In this document: in pieces, positions 26,554 through 35,940 of the stretch | Layout: every line of letters begins with the position of its first letter | How positions within the stretch are numbered: position 1 is the stretch's first letter | Assembly (NCBI RefSeq): GCF_009208775.1 | Contig: NZ_WFLM01000004.1 | Span: forward strand, 550,099-614,098 | DNA length: 64,000 nucleotides | Source: Silvanigrella paludirubra | GTDB taxonomy: Bacteria; Bdellovibrionota_B; Oligoflexia; Silvanigrellales; Silvanigrellaceae | Reading direction: 5' to 3' | Program-made: the position numbers and the translations under genes | Notes under the pieces: model-generated | What the model saw: the letters and a program-made list of their open reading frames with translations, nothing else | What the model was told of the DNA's origin: nothing | Database searches by the model: none

Positions 26554-26919
26554 TTAATTTAAAGCTTTTTTAACGGCAGCAAGCAGTTTGTCTGGTACAA
26601 ATGGTTTAATAATCCAAGCTTTAACACCAATTTCTTTGCCTGTTTGAGCATCTTCTGGATTGGTATCTTTTGTTAAAATAAAAATAGGGATATTTTGTGT
26701 TTTTGGGTCTGCTTTTAATGCTTTTGCAAGTTCAAAACCACCCATAACGGGCATGTTTAAAGCGGAAATCACAAGATCGATATTTTTGCTTTTTGCTACA
26801 GACAAGCCTACAGATCCATCTTGCGCTTCTAAAACGTTAAAGCCTCCTTTAGAAAGAGCAAATTTTGCAAGACTTCGTATTGTGGGAACGTCATCGACAA
26901 TCAAAATTGTCTTTGCCAT
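26554..26919 (-). CDS. Stand-alone CheY-like receiver lacking the phospho-acceptor Asp
   Basis: A 121-residue single receiver domain. The acid pocket D9-D10, the switch Thr83 (ILTKDT) and Lys105 (IIKPF) are all conserved. The site of phosphorylation, which should be Asp in the I-S-D-x-N-M-P context, is Ala53 (DLVISALNMP); the codon is GCT on the minus strand. Loss of only the phospho-acceptor suggests a protein that is locked or works by binding rather than by phosphorylation. GAGGG upstream of ATG 26919 supports the start. No kinase is adjacent. Confidence 0.9.
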   Translation of the reverse strand: MAKTILIVDDVPTIRSLAKFALSKGGFNVLEAQDGSVGLSVAKSKNIDLVISALNMPVMGGFELAKALKADPKTQNIPIFILTKDTNPEDAQTGKEIGVKAWIIKPFVPDKLLAAVKKALN

Positions 26920-27116
26920 AAAAAACCCTCAGGTATTTCAATATACAAGTATCCTTATCGGTCTTTTTTTAGATATCTTGAATATTCTCTTTTTTATGGA
27001 ATAAATTTTATTGGTTTGTTCAAAAAATGAAAAAGTGAAGATACCATAAACTAAAATGTTATATAGGCTCTTAATAAGAAAAATTAGAAATTTTTTTCTT
27101 TTTTTAGGAGTTATTT

Positions 27117-28661
27117 ATGGCAAAAACATTTTCCTGTTTATTAGTTGGTGTCGATGTTATCACTGTTGAAATTGAAACCGTAATTGGGACAGGTTTTTCT
27201 GGATTAAATATTTTAGGTTTAAATACGGAAGCAACTCGAGATATGAGGGAACGAATTCGTTCTGCATTAGAGTCTATAGGAATTCCAATTCCTTCTAAGA
27301 GAATTATAGTAAATATTACACCAAGTGAGTTTATAAAAATATCGCGTATTCCTTTATCGCAGTTGGATTTTGCTGTTGCTGGATGTATTATTTATGCTTT
27401 AATTGATGATAACGAAAAACAAAATAAATTATTTAAACCAGAGAATGAATTTTTGGCAGGAGAACTTTCTCTGTCTGGAAAGTTAAAAGAGATTCAAAAT
27501 CCACTCATTTATCAATCTGCAATTATTCAAAATAATAATAATATTAAATTATGTCTCCCTAGAAAAAATTTAAGCTATAATTCCATTTTTTTAGAAAACA
27601 AAACAGAATTTTTTGATAGTATAGATGAATGGTATCAAAAAAGAAAAAAGTTAAATAAGATAAATTCTATAGAGTTTATTCCCAAAGAAATTAATATATC
27701 TGAACCAAAAATAAATAGTACATTAAACATAAAAGAAATAGAAAATACAATTACAGTTTTAATGAAAAATCCAAAACTATGTGTTTCATTATTAATTGCA
27801 GCTTTAGGTCATCATCATATTTTGATTGCTGGTGAACCTGGTGTTGGAAAAAGTTTTGGTTTACAAAAAATTTACCAATTTCTTGATCCCTTAAATGAAA
27901 TTGAAATGATAGATGTAAAGTTGATTCATTCTGTTTCAAGTCATGTTGCTAGGCCATTTCGTTCTCCTCATCATTCTGCTACTCCAGCTGCTTTAATAGG
28001 AGGAAGTTCATTAAAGCCAGGAGAAGTATCTTTGGCTCATAAAGGTGTTTTATTTTTAGATGAACTTTCTGAGTTTTCTAGTTCAAGTTTAGAGTCATTA
28101 AGAGAGCCTTTAGATTCTGGTGAGGTATTTATTTCAAGAGCGGGTGGACATATACGTTACCCCGCTCAGTTTTTATTATGTGCTACAACAAATCCATGCT
28201 CTTGTGGTTATTTATTCTCTAAAATAAAATCTTGTCGCTGTAATCCTAAAGAAAGTAGAAAATATTTACAAAAGTTAAGCGGACCACTTTTAGATCGATT
28301 TTGCCTTCAGGTTTGGATTGATTCTCCGATTGAAATGAGTGAAATGGATATTTTTTCAGCTTATTTACTAGATTTGTATTCTAAAAAGAAAATTAAATTT
28401 TTTTCTGAAAATTTCATTGATGCGAAGAAAAAATATAACGACTTAAAAAAACAAAATAAAATACTTTCGGAAATCGAAAAATACCTTATAATGGATGAAA
28501 GATTTTGTTCTTTATCTCTTAGAGGTCAAAAAAAGATATATAATATAGCTTTTTCATTTTATTGTTTATTTAATGAAATTGAAATTAACAAACTATTTGT
28601 TGAATCTGTTATGAGTTTTAGAGAGTTGGATAGAATGTTCTTGCAAAGAAATATTTTTTGA
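27117..28661 (+). CDS. comM: YifB/ComM-family AAA+ ATPase (Mg-chelatase-like)
   Basis: A 514-residue protein. The N-terminal 190 residues form the Lon-type S5-fold domain of this family (FSCLLVGVDVITVEIETVIGTG, GLNTEATRDMRERIRSAL). A AAA+ module follows, with Walker A GEPGVGKS, the family signature RPFRSPHHSAT, Walker B VLFLDELSEF, and a Cys-rich CSCGY...CRC insert. The C-terminal Mg-chelatase region has LSLRGQKK. In naturally competent bacteria ComM is a branch-migration helicase that integrates donor DNA; YifB is otherwise of unclear function. Walker A ends in Ser rather than Thr, which is tolerated. AGGAG precedes ATG 27117. Confidence 0.92.
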   Translation: MAKTFSCLLVGVDVITVEIETVIGTGFSGLNILGLNTEATRDMRERIRSALESIGIPIPSKRIIVNITPSEFIKISRIPLSQLDFAVAGCIIYALIDDNEKQNKLFKPENEFLAGELSLSGKLKEIQNPLIYQSAIIQNNNNIKLCLPRKNLSYNSIFLENKTEFFDSIDEWYQKRKKLNKINSIEFIPKEINISEPKINSTLNIKEIENTITVLMKNPKLCVSLLIAALGHHHILIAGEPGVGKSFGLQKIYQFLDPLNEIEMIDVKLIHSVSSHVARPFRSPHHSATPAALIGGSSLKPGEVSLAHKGVLFLDELSEFSSSSLESLREPLDSGEVFISRAGGHIRYPAQFLLCATTNPCSCGYLFSKIKSCRCNPKESRKYLQKLSGPLLDRFCLQVWIDSPIEMSEMDIFSAYLLDLYSKKKIKFFSENFIDAKKKYNDLKKQNKILSEIEKYLIMDERFCSLSLRGQKKIYNIAFSFYCLFNEIEINKLFVESVMSFRELDRMFLQRNIF

Positions 28662-29269
28662 CATATTTTTTAGATAATTCCAATTCTAAATTTAACTTTA
28701 TGAATAATCATATTAAAAAGAATACCAAAAATAAAAAAATATTTTATGTGATATAAAATTATAATTTTATATCGAATTTATAATAAAATTAAATTTATAC
28801 ATTTTAAAATGTTATAAATTATAATCGTTTTTTTTCTTGTAATAACTTATGAATAACTTTTATGAAAAAAAAATAATATTAATAATGATTTATTTTAATT
28901 AAAATGTATATGATTTTGTTTATTTAGAAAATTATTTAATAAAAAAATATCTCTTTAGTTTGTGAATAATTTTAAAAATTGGAAAATTTAAAAAAAACTT
29001 GAAATATATAAGTATTTTTATGTTTTATGCCTTAGTCATTAGTGATTTTATTTATTTAATTATTAACAAAAATTTAATTACTTTCTTGCAACTTTTAATT
29101 AATGTTGATAATGTAAAATCAACAATGTCTGCTTTAATAGACGGCATTTTTAAGTTTTAATTATTTTCTTTTAAATTGAAATAAAAAAATTTAATAAATG
29201 TTTGCACTATATGCTTAAATAAACATATAGATTTGTTTTAATAATGAAGCTTATTTTTAGGATATCAGG
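28662..29269. other. 608-base AT-rich intergenic region
   Basis: I see no gene here. Bases 28750-28773 are a perfect 24-base palindrome made almost wholly of A and T, which could be an operator or a structural element. Near 29125-29153 lies a weak hairpin followed by T-runs. No promoter with both elements near consensus is apparent upstream of the GAF gene. Confidence 0.5.
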
Positions 29270-30544
29270 ATGATAAGTGAAAAAGAACGAATTGAATCCT
29301 TAAAAAGTTACTATATTTTAGATACCTTACCTGAAAAAGATTATGATGAAATAACTTCACTAGCAGCTAAGGCATTTAAGTGTCCTATTTCGTATATAAG
29401 TTTTTTAGATGAAAAAAGATTATGGATTAAGTCAAGTCATGGAATTCCTAAATTAACATTTGAAAAAGATTTTTCCTTTTGCCAATATACTTTAAAAAGT
29501 GATGAAATTTTTATCGTAAATAATACTCTAAAAGATAAACGATTTCATGATAATCCTTACGTCTTAGGTAATCCTAAAATTCTTTTTTATGCTGCTGTAC
29601 CTATTGTTTCTGTGACAGGCTATAATATTGGTGCTTTATGTATTTTAGATAGAAAAGAGAATCAATTTTCAGATAGTCAGCTTATGTATCTTAAATTTTT
29701 AGCTAATAAAATATACAAGCTTTTAGAACTGCGTAGAAAAAAAATACTTCTTGCAAAATTAAATGAAGAGTCAAAATTATCTTCAAAAAATTATTTAAAA
29801 AATGATAAGAAATATTCCTATCAAAATAACATAAGAAATTCAGGAAAAAAATCTTTAGAAAAAATGGCAAATCACGAAACAAATAAACAAATGGCGTTCA
29901 ATTTTGTAACTTTAAATGATTACTCTTCGGATGTTCAACTTGTTGAAAATACAAAAAAAATAAATAGTTTTTGTTCTACCATAGAAAAAGAATTTTCAAT
30001 TACAAAAAAAATAAATTTTTCTAAATATTTTCATACCGATTATAAAGTCGAAAAAGCACAATTTATTGCTGTAAATGAACTCATATCTGCTGTGCTTAAT
30101 TTATACAAAGATAAAATGTCTATGTATGAAATTCAATTAGACATAACTTCAAATATCCCTCCAAATTATAAAATAGAATGCAAACCTTCTTTAACTATTC
30201 AAATTATTTCATGCATTATTCATAATTCGATTGAATCTATAAAATTTAAAAAATTTAAGTGGATTCATTTGGACTTAAAGGAGGCTAGTTATGATTTTGA
30301 AATATCTATTTCAGATAATAGCCAAGCTGCTTTTAATAAGTTTAATTTAAGCAATCACGATTTTCAAAATTATGAAATGAAAAATGATTGTTTAAATGAT
30401 TTCAATCAAATAAATATTGAAGGTGAAAATTATTTAAATAAAATTACAAAAGCAATTGGTGCACAGGTTTTTTTAGATAAGAGTAGTGAAAATTCTAAAG
30501 TGGTTTTTTATCTTCCTAAAAGAAACTATCAGTTTGATAATTAA
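29270..30544 (+). CDS. GAF-domain protein with degenerate histidine-kinase-like C-terminus
   Basis: A 424-residue protein. Residues 1-155 are a GAF domain (ERIESLKSYYILDTLPEKDYDEIT, AVPIVSVTGYNIGALCILD), a family common in signal proteins. A low-complexity Lys/Asn linker follows. Residues from about 260 resemble a kinase ATPase domain with an N-box-like IIHNSIESI and a G1-like ISDNS. The H-box with its phospho-His is absent, and the glycines of the G1 and G2 boxes are lost. It therefore probably cannot act as a kinase and may serve as a sensor or scaffold. The start has AGGA seven bases upstream. The next gene is short and unknown. Confidence 0.75.
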   Translation: MISEKERIESLKSYYILDTLPEKDYDEITSLAAKAFKCPISYISFLDEKRLWIKSSHGIPKLTFEKDFSFCQYTLKSDEIFIVNNTLKDKRFHDNPYVLGNPKILFYAAVPIVSVTGYNIGALCILDRKENQFSDSQLMYLKFLANKIYKLLELRRKKILLAKLNEESKLSSKNYLKNDKKYSYQNNIRNSGKKSLEKMANHETNKQMAFNFVTLNDYSSDVQLVENTKKINSFCSTIEKEFSITKKINFSKYFHTDYKVEKAQFIAVNELISAVLNLYKDKMSMYEIQLDITSNIPPNYKIECKPSLTIQIISCIIHNSIESIKFKKFKWIHLDLKEASYDFEISISDNSQAAFNKFNLSNHDFQNYEMKNDCLNDFNQINIEGENYLNKITKAIGAQVFLDKSSENSKVVFYLPKRNYQFDN

Positions 30545-30672
30545 TCTTTATTTTGTTTAATTAAATTTTAAAAAAATAAATTTTTCTATTTAAGATTAAA
30601 TAATTTTTTGTTATTCTTTCTTATAGGAAATAGTTATTTATTAAATAATTATTTATATATAAAGGAAAAACT

Positions 30673-30900
30673 ATGTCTCATCATAATAAATTTAAAAATG
30701 ACAAAAAACACTTAAAAAATAATGTTTATTATAATGAAAACGAATCTATAAATAGTATAAAATCATCTTCGGAAACAGATGATTATGATAAAAGAAAAAA
30801 AGGTTTTTTTTCAAAAAATAAACATTCTGAAACTCAAAACAATGATGGTTTTTTCTTTAAGTTAATAAATTTTTTAATATCTTTGCGTCGCCATCATTAG
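30673..30900 (+). CDS. Small basic protein, unknown function
   Basis: A 75-residue hydrophilic protein rich in Lys, Asn, His and Ser. It starts MSHHNKFKND and ends with a short hydrophobic/amphipathic stretch (FFFKLINFLISLRRHH). AAAGGA precedes ATG 30673 at good distance. A clear terminator follows directly after the stop, supporting it as the end of a transcription unit. No family is recognised. Confidence 0.5.
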   Translation: MSHHNKFKNDKKHLKNNVYYNENESINSIKSSSETDDYDKRKKGFFSKNKHSETQNNDGFFFKLINFLISLRRHH

Positions 30901-30915
30901 TTTTAACTTGAAAAA

Positions 30916-30937
30916 AAAACCACCATTAGGTGGTTTT
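30916..30937. terminator. Bidirectional terminator between the small gene and secA
   Basis: A nine-pair stem AAAACCACC (30916-30924) with GGTGGTTTT (30929-30937) and an ATTA loop, flanked by an A-run and T-run. It serves the plus-strand small gene and, on the other strand, secA, whose stop is at 30942. Confidence 0.8.
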
Positions 30938-30941
30938 AAAA

Positions 30942-33467
30942 TTATCTTTCCGAATACATCGCTCGTTTTCTCTCTAATTCTTCTTGTTCTTCCAATTTGT
31001 GCTCAAATGCGACTTCAGGGTCTTGATGTTCTGCAGTTGCATTTTTGAGTTCAAGCTTTGCCTTGCGTTCAACTTCTGCTTTGGCTTCCGCAATAAACTT
31101 TTCAGCTAAATTAGGCTGTACTTTGTATATCATTTGTAATGAGTCTTGTTTGATAGAAACGATCAAACGGATAAATAATTCAAAAGCTTCGTTTTTATAC
31201 TCTTGTAATGGATCTTTTTGCGCATAACCTCTTAAACCAATTCCGTCTTTTAAATGGTCGATATTAAGAAGGTGATCTTTCCACCAAGAGTCGATCGTTT
31301 GAAGCATAACCCAACGTTCGATATCCCTCATTTGTTCGGAACCAAATAAGTTTTCTTTTTCTTCGTATTCCTTGATAAGTTTTTTTGTAATGAGATCGTA
31401 AAACTCATCTCTACCTATTTCCGTTTTATTCCTTTCCTCAATAGAAAAAGGAATTGCTTTGTTAAAATTACGGAATAAAACTCTTTCTAGTTCTTTATAA
31501 TCAATATTAACTAGCTCACCAGGGAGTCCAGATGGTGGAATAAAGTCATCACAAATGGTACGTGCAAATTTTTGGATGGGTTCACCAACTAAAATTTCTT
31601 TTACATTTTCTTTACGCAATATTCTCATACGAGCTGCATAAATAGCTTTTCTTTGTTGATTTAATACATCATCGTATTGAAGTAGTTGTTTACGAATATC
31701 GTAATTGAAACCTTCTACTCGTTTTTGTACTTTGCCAATTACATTTGTTAATCTTGGATCGTGAATCGCTTCGTCACCAACAAACTTTTCCATAATGAAT
31801 TGATTCGCTTTATTGTTAAAGCGTTTCATAAGTTCGTCTTCCCAAGATAAAAAGAATTTACTTGCACCTGGGTCACCTTGGCGACCAGAACGGCCACGGA
31901 GCTGATTATCTATACGGCGGCTTTCGTGTCGTTCCGTACCAATAACATAAAGACCTCCAAGATCAGCCACTTGTTGGCCTAGAATGATATCTGTACCACG
32001 ACCAGCCATGTTGGTTGATAAAGTTACACGGCCTTTTTGGCCAGCTTCTGCAATAATTCTAGCTTCTTGTTCATGATGTTTTGCATTTAGTACTTGATGC
32101 GGAATATTTTTCTTTTTAAGTAGCTCAGAAAGCAATTCACTTTTTTCAATGCTGACAGTACCAACAAGAATAGGTTGTCCCGTCTTATGAATTTTATCAA
32201 TTTCTTCTGCCACAGCATTAAATTTTGTAGCTTGTTTTAAGAATAAAACATCATCGTGATCTTTACGAATCATTTGGCGATTTGTAGGGATAACAACAAC
32301 ATTTAATTTATAAATATTATGAAATTCGACTGCTTCTGTGTCTGCTGTACCTGTCATGCCAGATAATTTTTCATACATACGGAAATAGTTTTGGAGAGTT
32401 ACTTGTGCTAATGTTTGGTTTTCGGGTTGAATTTGAACATTTTCTTTTGCTTCTAGAGCTTGGTGAAGTCCATCCGAAAATCTACGACCGTGCATTAAGC
32501 GACCAGTAAATTCATCAACAATAATGATTTGCCCATTTTGAACAATATAATGATCGTCTTTTCTAAATAAGACATGAGCTCTTAATGCATTATTACAAGC
32601 ATGAACAAGTTCATTATTTTCAGGGTCAAAAAGATTTTCAATATTAAGGCGTTTTTCGACTTTAGAAATACCAGCTTCAGATAAAGCACAGGCTCTAGAT
32701 TTTTCATCTACCGTGTAGTCAATTTCTTTTCTTAATCCACGAATCGCATTATTTGAAATAATATATTTATCGGAAGTAGTATCCGAAGGACCGCTAATAA
32801 TGAGTGGAGTTCTAGCTTCATCAATTAAGATGGAGTCGACTTCGTCAACAATGGAATAGTGATGGCCTCTTTGTACAAAATCTTCGAGGCGAACCTTCAT
32901 GTTATCACGTAAATAATCAAAACCTAATTCATTATTTGTAGCGTAAGTAACATCGCAAGCATAGGCTTCTTGACGTTCTTGGTCACTCATGCCTGATAAA
33001 ATACATCCTGTAGTAAGGCCTAAAAAACTATAAAGCTTGCCCATTTCTTCGGACTGTGTAGATGCTAGGTATTCATTTACAGTAACAACATGAACGCCTT
33101 TTCCAGATAAGGCATTTAAGTAAACAGGAGCTGTTGCGGTTAAAGTTTTACCTTCCCCTGTACGCATTTCAGCAATTTTACCTTGGTGTAATACATATCC
33201 ACCAATAAGCTGTACATCAAAATGTCTTTTTCCTAAGCAGCGTTTGCCTGCTTCACGTACAACAGCAAAAGCTTCAGCGAGAAGAGAGTCAAGACTTTCC
33301 CCTTTTTGGTACCTTGTTTTAAATTCAGAGGTTTTTGCTTTAAGCTCACTATCAGTCAATGATTGCATCTTTGATTCGAGAGTGTTTATTTTTGTAAGAA
33401 TAGGTGCAATTTTACGCAATTCTCGATCGTTTTTAGTTCCAAAGAGAGACTTGAGAATATTTAACAT
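30942..33467 (-). CDS. secA: Preprotein translocase ATPase SecA
   Basis: The motor of the Sec pathway, driving unfolded preproteins through SecYEG at the inner membrane. The 841-residue sequence has Walker A MRTGEGKT (about 100-107), the DEAD-like VDEVDSILIDEARTPLIISG, the preprotein cross-linking domain, NMAGRGTDIILG, and the helical scaffold QLRGRSGRQGDPGASKFFLS. The C-terminal zinc-binding motif (CxCxSGxxxxxCH) that binds SecB in many proteobacteria is absent; the protein ends in a Glu/Arg-rich helix. It is a complete, single-copy-type SecA. A terminator follows and no secM-like gene is seen upstream. Confidence 0.97.
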   Translation of the reverse strand: MLNILKSLFGTKNDRELRKIAPILTKINTLESKMQSLTDSELKAKTSEFKTRYQKGESLDSLLAEAFAVVREAGKRCLGKRHFDVQLIGGYVLHQGKIAEMRTGEGKTLTATAPVYLNALSGKGVHVVTVNEYLASTQSEEMGKLYSFLGLTTGCILSGMSDQERQEAYACDVTYATNNELGFDYLRDNMKVRLEDFVQRGHHYSIVDEVDSILIDEARTPLIISGPSDTTSDKYIISNNAIRGLRKEIDYTVDEKSRACALSEAGISKVEKRLNIENLFDPENNELVHACNNALRAHVLFRKDDHYIVQNGQIIIVDEFTGRLMHGRRFSDGLHQALEAKENVQIQPENQTLAQVTLQNYFRMYEKLSGMTGTADTEAVEFHNIYKLNVVVIPTNRQMIRKDHDDVLFLKQATKFNAVAEEIDKIHKTGQPILVGTVSIEKSELLSELLKKKNIPHQVLNAKHHEQEARIIAEAGQKGRVTLSTNMAGRGTDIILGQQVADLGGLYVIGTERHESRRIDNQLRGRSGRQGDPGASKFFLSWEDELMKRFNNKANQFIMEKFVGDEAIHDPRLTNVIGKVQKRVEGFNYDIRKQLLQYDDVLNQQRKAIYAARMRILRKENVKEILVGEPIQKFARTICDDFIPPSGLPGELVNIDYKELERVLFRNFNKAIPFSIEERNKTEIGRDEFYDLITKKLIKEYEEKENLFGSEQMRDIERWVMLQTIDSWWKDHLLNIDHLKDGIGLRGYAQKDPLQEYKNEAFELFIRLIVSIKQDSLQMIYKVQPNLAEKFIAEAKAEVERKAKLELKNATAEHQDPEVAFEHKLEEQEELERKRAMYSER

Positions 33468-33651
33468 GATTCAGAATTTATCCTTTCAAACAAATAAAAA
33501 AGCTTAAAACCACCAGCCTTTTAACACACATTTTTCTTGTGTGCCAATTTTGGTGACAGGTTGCCAATTCTTTCCTCTTATTTCAATTTATAACCTTCCG
33601 ACAAGAGCAAAGTATTAAAAGAGTGAATGAAGCATAGTGGAAGGAATGAAA

Positions 33652-34020
33652 ATGTCTAATACAACCCAAGACATATTTGATGAATTCAATGAAGACAGCC
33701 TTGAAAGCTACGCTCTTGATTTAGAGCCAAATGGGAGTTTGGCTGATGATAGTAATTTAAATGTCAATCTTACAAAGCAAATTGAGCAAATATTGGACAG
33801 CATTACAAGGGTCGGTGGTGAAGTTTGTAAATTACGAGCTGAAATGGATGGCCTATTAGATCAAAATGGGATGTTAGTAGACTCTTTTCATAGATTAAAA
33901 GATGTTTTAAATGAAAAAGGATATTTAGATATTGATGATTTTCAATTAGCTTGCGATGTTTTTGATGAATCTAATTTGAAAAGTGTAGGAAGTCAGTTTA
34001 TTAAAAAAGTTTCACATTAG
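33652..34020 (+). CDS. Acidic coiled-coil protein, unknown function
   Basis: A 122-residue acidic protein. I select ATG 33652, six bases after GGAAGGA; ATG 33646 and GTG 33637 lie within or before that site. The N-terminal 45 residues are Asp/Glu/Asn/Ser-rich. A helical segment with heptad character follows (LTKQIEQILDSITRVGGEVCKLRAEMDGLLDQ). It has no membrane or export signal. It stands alone between divergent secA and the convergent PIG-V-like gene. No family is recognised. Confidence 0.6.
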   Translation: MSNTTQDIFDEFNEDSLESYALDLEPNGSLADDSNLNVNLTKQIEQILDSITRVGGEVCKLRAEMDGLLDQNGMLVDSFHRLKDVLNEKGYLDIDDFQLACDVFDESNLKSVGSQFIKKVSH

Positions 34021-34060
34021 ATAGCAACTTTATTTTGCTAAATTTTAATGATTTTTAATA

Positions 34061-35173
34061 TTAATAACTCCATCGACTTAAAACATAATTTCGTGTCATT
34101 TGATGATTTAAATAGATTAAAAAAATGGTGAGAAGAATTAAAAATATAAAGTTTCTTTTAGATAAAAAATCTCCTAAAGTAAATAATAATGGAAAAATAA
34201 AAATAGTATAACGAAATGCATTCATTAAAGAGAAAACACTGGGAGTTATTAATAAGCAAAATAATGAATAGAAAAAAACTGGTTTAGATTTTTTAAATAA
34301 TAAAAAATTGAAAATGAATAAAATATAAAAATAAATAGATTCATAAATACTAAATCTAGTTAAATCTTTATATCTTATAATGTCAAAAAATGAATTTAAA
34401 TATCCTGAAAATGATAGTGTAAGGCTTGTGAAATATTTTTGTGCATCTAAAAAAGCAAAAGGATTTGAAAAAACAATATATTGATAAATTAAAAAAATAG
34501 AATAAATTGAAAATGAAATAAGTCCAGATAAAATAAATTTTTTAATTTTATCTGAAATTAATTCATGAGAGTTTATAATCATACATGCTATTGCAATACT
34601 GAGAAAAATTCCTTGATTTTTTGTTAAGGCGCAGAGTCCAGCCAATACAGAACTCAAAATCCAATTTTTATTTACATAGTAAAATGCAAGAAAAGAAAGA
34701 AGCAAATACAATGACTCTGTGTGACTAGAATGAAAGATATAGGATGACGGTGCAAATAAAAAGAAAAAATATCCATATTTTGTTTGCGGAATAAGCCATT
34801 CAGGATGTTTTTCAGGATTATTTATGATTTTTAAAATAAATATATTGAAAATAATAAATAAAATAGATGAAAATACAGTGCCTATAAATTGGGCTGGAAT
34901 TTGGAATGGTAATAAAATTGAAATAACTTTTATAATAAATGGATATAACGGATAAAAAGCAATAGATTTTTCATTGTATCCTTCAAGAATAATTTTATTA
35001 TACCAATTAGCATCCCAATTTGATAAGGCATTTTGGTAAGTTAGATCTTTGCTGTGAATTGTTAAAACCCACAAAGAAAAGTGGTATAAAAAATATATAA
35101 TAAGTAATATAATGATGTATTTTTTTAAATAATAATTGTTATTTTTTTGGAAAAATTCTTTTAAATTTATCAT
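34061..35173 (-). CDS. PIG-V-like GT-C membrane glycosyltransferase
   Basis: A 370-residue protein with about ten membrane segments. The loop after the first helix reads NALSNWDANWYNKIILEGYNEKSIAFYPLYPF, which matches the WDAxWYxxIAxxGY...FPLYP signature of bacterial PIG-V-like mannosyltransferases (GT-C fold, lipid-linked sugar donors). The Asp in WDANWY is the likely catalytic residue. A second typical stretch, FAPSSYIFHSSHTESLYL, follows. It is the last of three minus-strand genes with an ABC permease and ATPase, eight bases downstream of the ATPase. AAGGAG precedes its ATG. The acceptor (glycan, protein or lipid) is unknown. Confidence 0.78.
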   Translation of the reverse strand: MINLKEFFQKNNNYYLKKYIIILLIIYFLYHFSLWVLTIHSKDLTYQNALSNWDANWYNKIILEGYNEKSIAFYPLYPFIIKVISILLPFQIPAQFIGTVFSSILFIIFNIFILKIINNPEKHPEWLIPQTKYGYFFFLFAPSSYIFHSSHTESLYLLLSFLAFYYVNKNWILSSVLAGLCALTKNQGIFLSIAIACMIINSHELISDKIKKFILSGLISFSIYSIFLIYQYIVFSNPFAFLDAQKYFTSLTLSFSGYLNSFFDIIRYKDLTRFSIYESIYFYILFIFNFLLFKKSKPVFFYSLFCLLITPSVFSLMNAFRYTIFIFPLLFTLGDFLSKRNFIFLILLTIFLIYLNHQMTRNYVLSRWSY

Positions 35174-35181
35174 TTTTCTCC

Positions 35182-35919
35182 TTAGTTGATTCCAATTAAA
35201 GATATAATTTCTTTTTCTGTTTTAATATTACTCTTTTCATTTCTATTTTCATTATAAAATGTTTTATTTATTTCGGATGGAATACCTTTTAAAACATGAA
35301 TTTCTTCAGACAAAAATAATGCTTCTCTTACATCGTGTGTAACTAAAATAGCGTATTTGTTTGTTTCTAAAATTTTATTTGCAAGCCATTCTTGTAAGAT
35401 ATATCTTGTGTGTGCGTCTAAAGATGCAAAAGGTTCATCTAATAAAATGGCTTGTGTATCTAATACCAAAGCTCTTGCAAAAGAAACTCTTTGTGCCATT
35501 CCAAGAGAAATCTCATCAGGAAATTTATTTTTATGATTTTCTAATTGTACAACTTTTAAAGCATTTATAGCAATTTCTTCTTTTGATTTTTGTTCTTTAG
35601 TTACTTTTTCATTAGAAATAGCAATTATGATATTATTTAAAATGTTCTTCCATGGTAATAAATGAGGTACTTGAGGAACCATTGAAAATAATTTTTGTTT
35701 TATATTCCATTTTTGAAAAGAAAAATCTTGATTTTTAAATTCGATCTGACCTGTAGCTCCTGTTTCCATACCCATTAGAACTCTTAAAAAAGTAGATTTT
35801 CCACATCCTGAAGCTCCTATTAGGGATGTTATTTTACCTTCTTTTAAAGTAATATTTATGTTTTTAATAACAGGCTCTTTATTTTGGTAAGAATAATTTT
35901 CAACCGATATTTTAATCAT
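35182..35919 (-). CDS. ABC transporter ATP-binding protein, NitT/TauT type
   Basis: A 245-residue ATPase subunit. It has Walker A GASGCGKST, a Q-loop in MVPQVPHLLPW, the signature ISLGMAQRVSFARAL, Walker B AILLDEPFASLD and the H-loop VTHDVREAL. The signature would normally read LSGGMxQR; the third position is Leu instead of Gly. It is paired with the permease 21 bases upstream in the operon. The subfamily imports nitrate, taurine, sulphonates or pyrimidine precursors using a periplasmic binding protein, which is not encoded nearby. The substrate is therefore open. Confidence 0.87.
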   Translation of the reverse strand: MIKISVENYSYQNKEPVIKNINITLKEGKITSLIGASGCGKSTFLRVLMGMETGATGQIEFKNQDFSFQKWNIKQKLFSMVPQVPHLLPWKNILNNIIIAISNEKVTKEQKSKEEIAINALKVVQLENHKNKFPDEISLGMAQRVSFARALVLDTQAILLDEPFASLDAHTRYILQEWLANKILETNKYAILVTHDVREALFLSEEIHVLKGIPSEINKTFYNENRNEKSNIKTEKEIISLIGIN

Positions 35920-35940
35920 TATTATATTTATTCCTAAAAT

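Noticed and set aside
29200..29222. Sigma-54-like TTGCAC...TGC upstream of the GAF gene
   Set aside because: The GG doublet is missing and the spacing is two bases short.
33552..33567. Possible sigma-54 promoter (TTGGTGACAGGTTGCC) before the coiled-coil protein
   Set aside because: GG and GC are nine instead of ten bases apart, and the -24 element lacks GCA.
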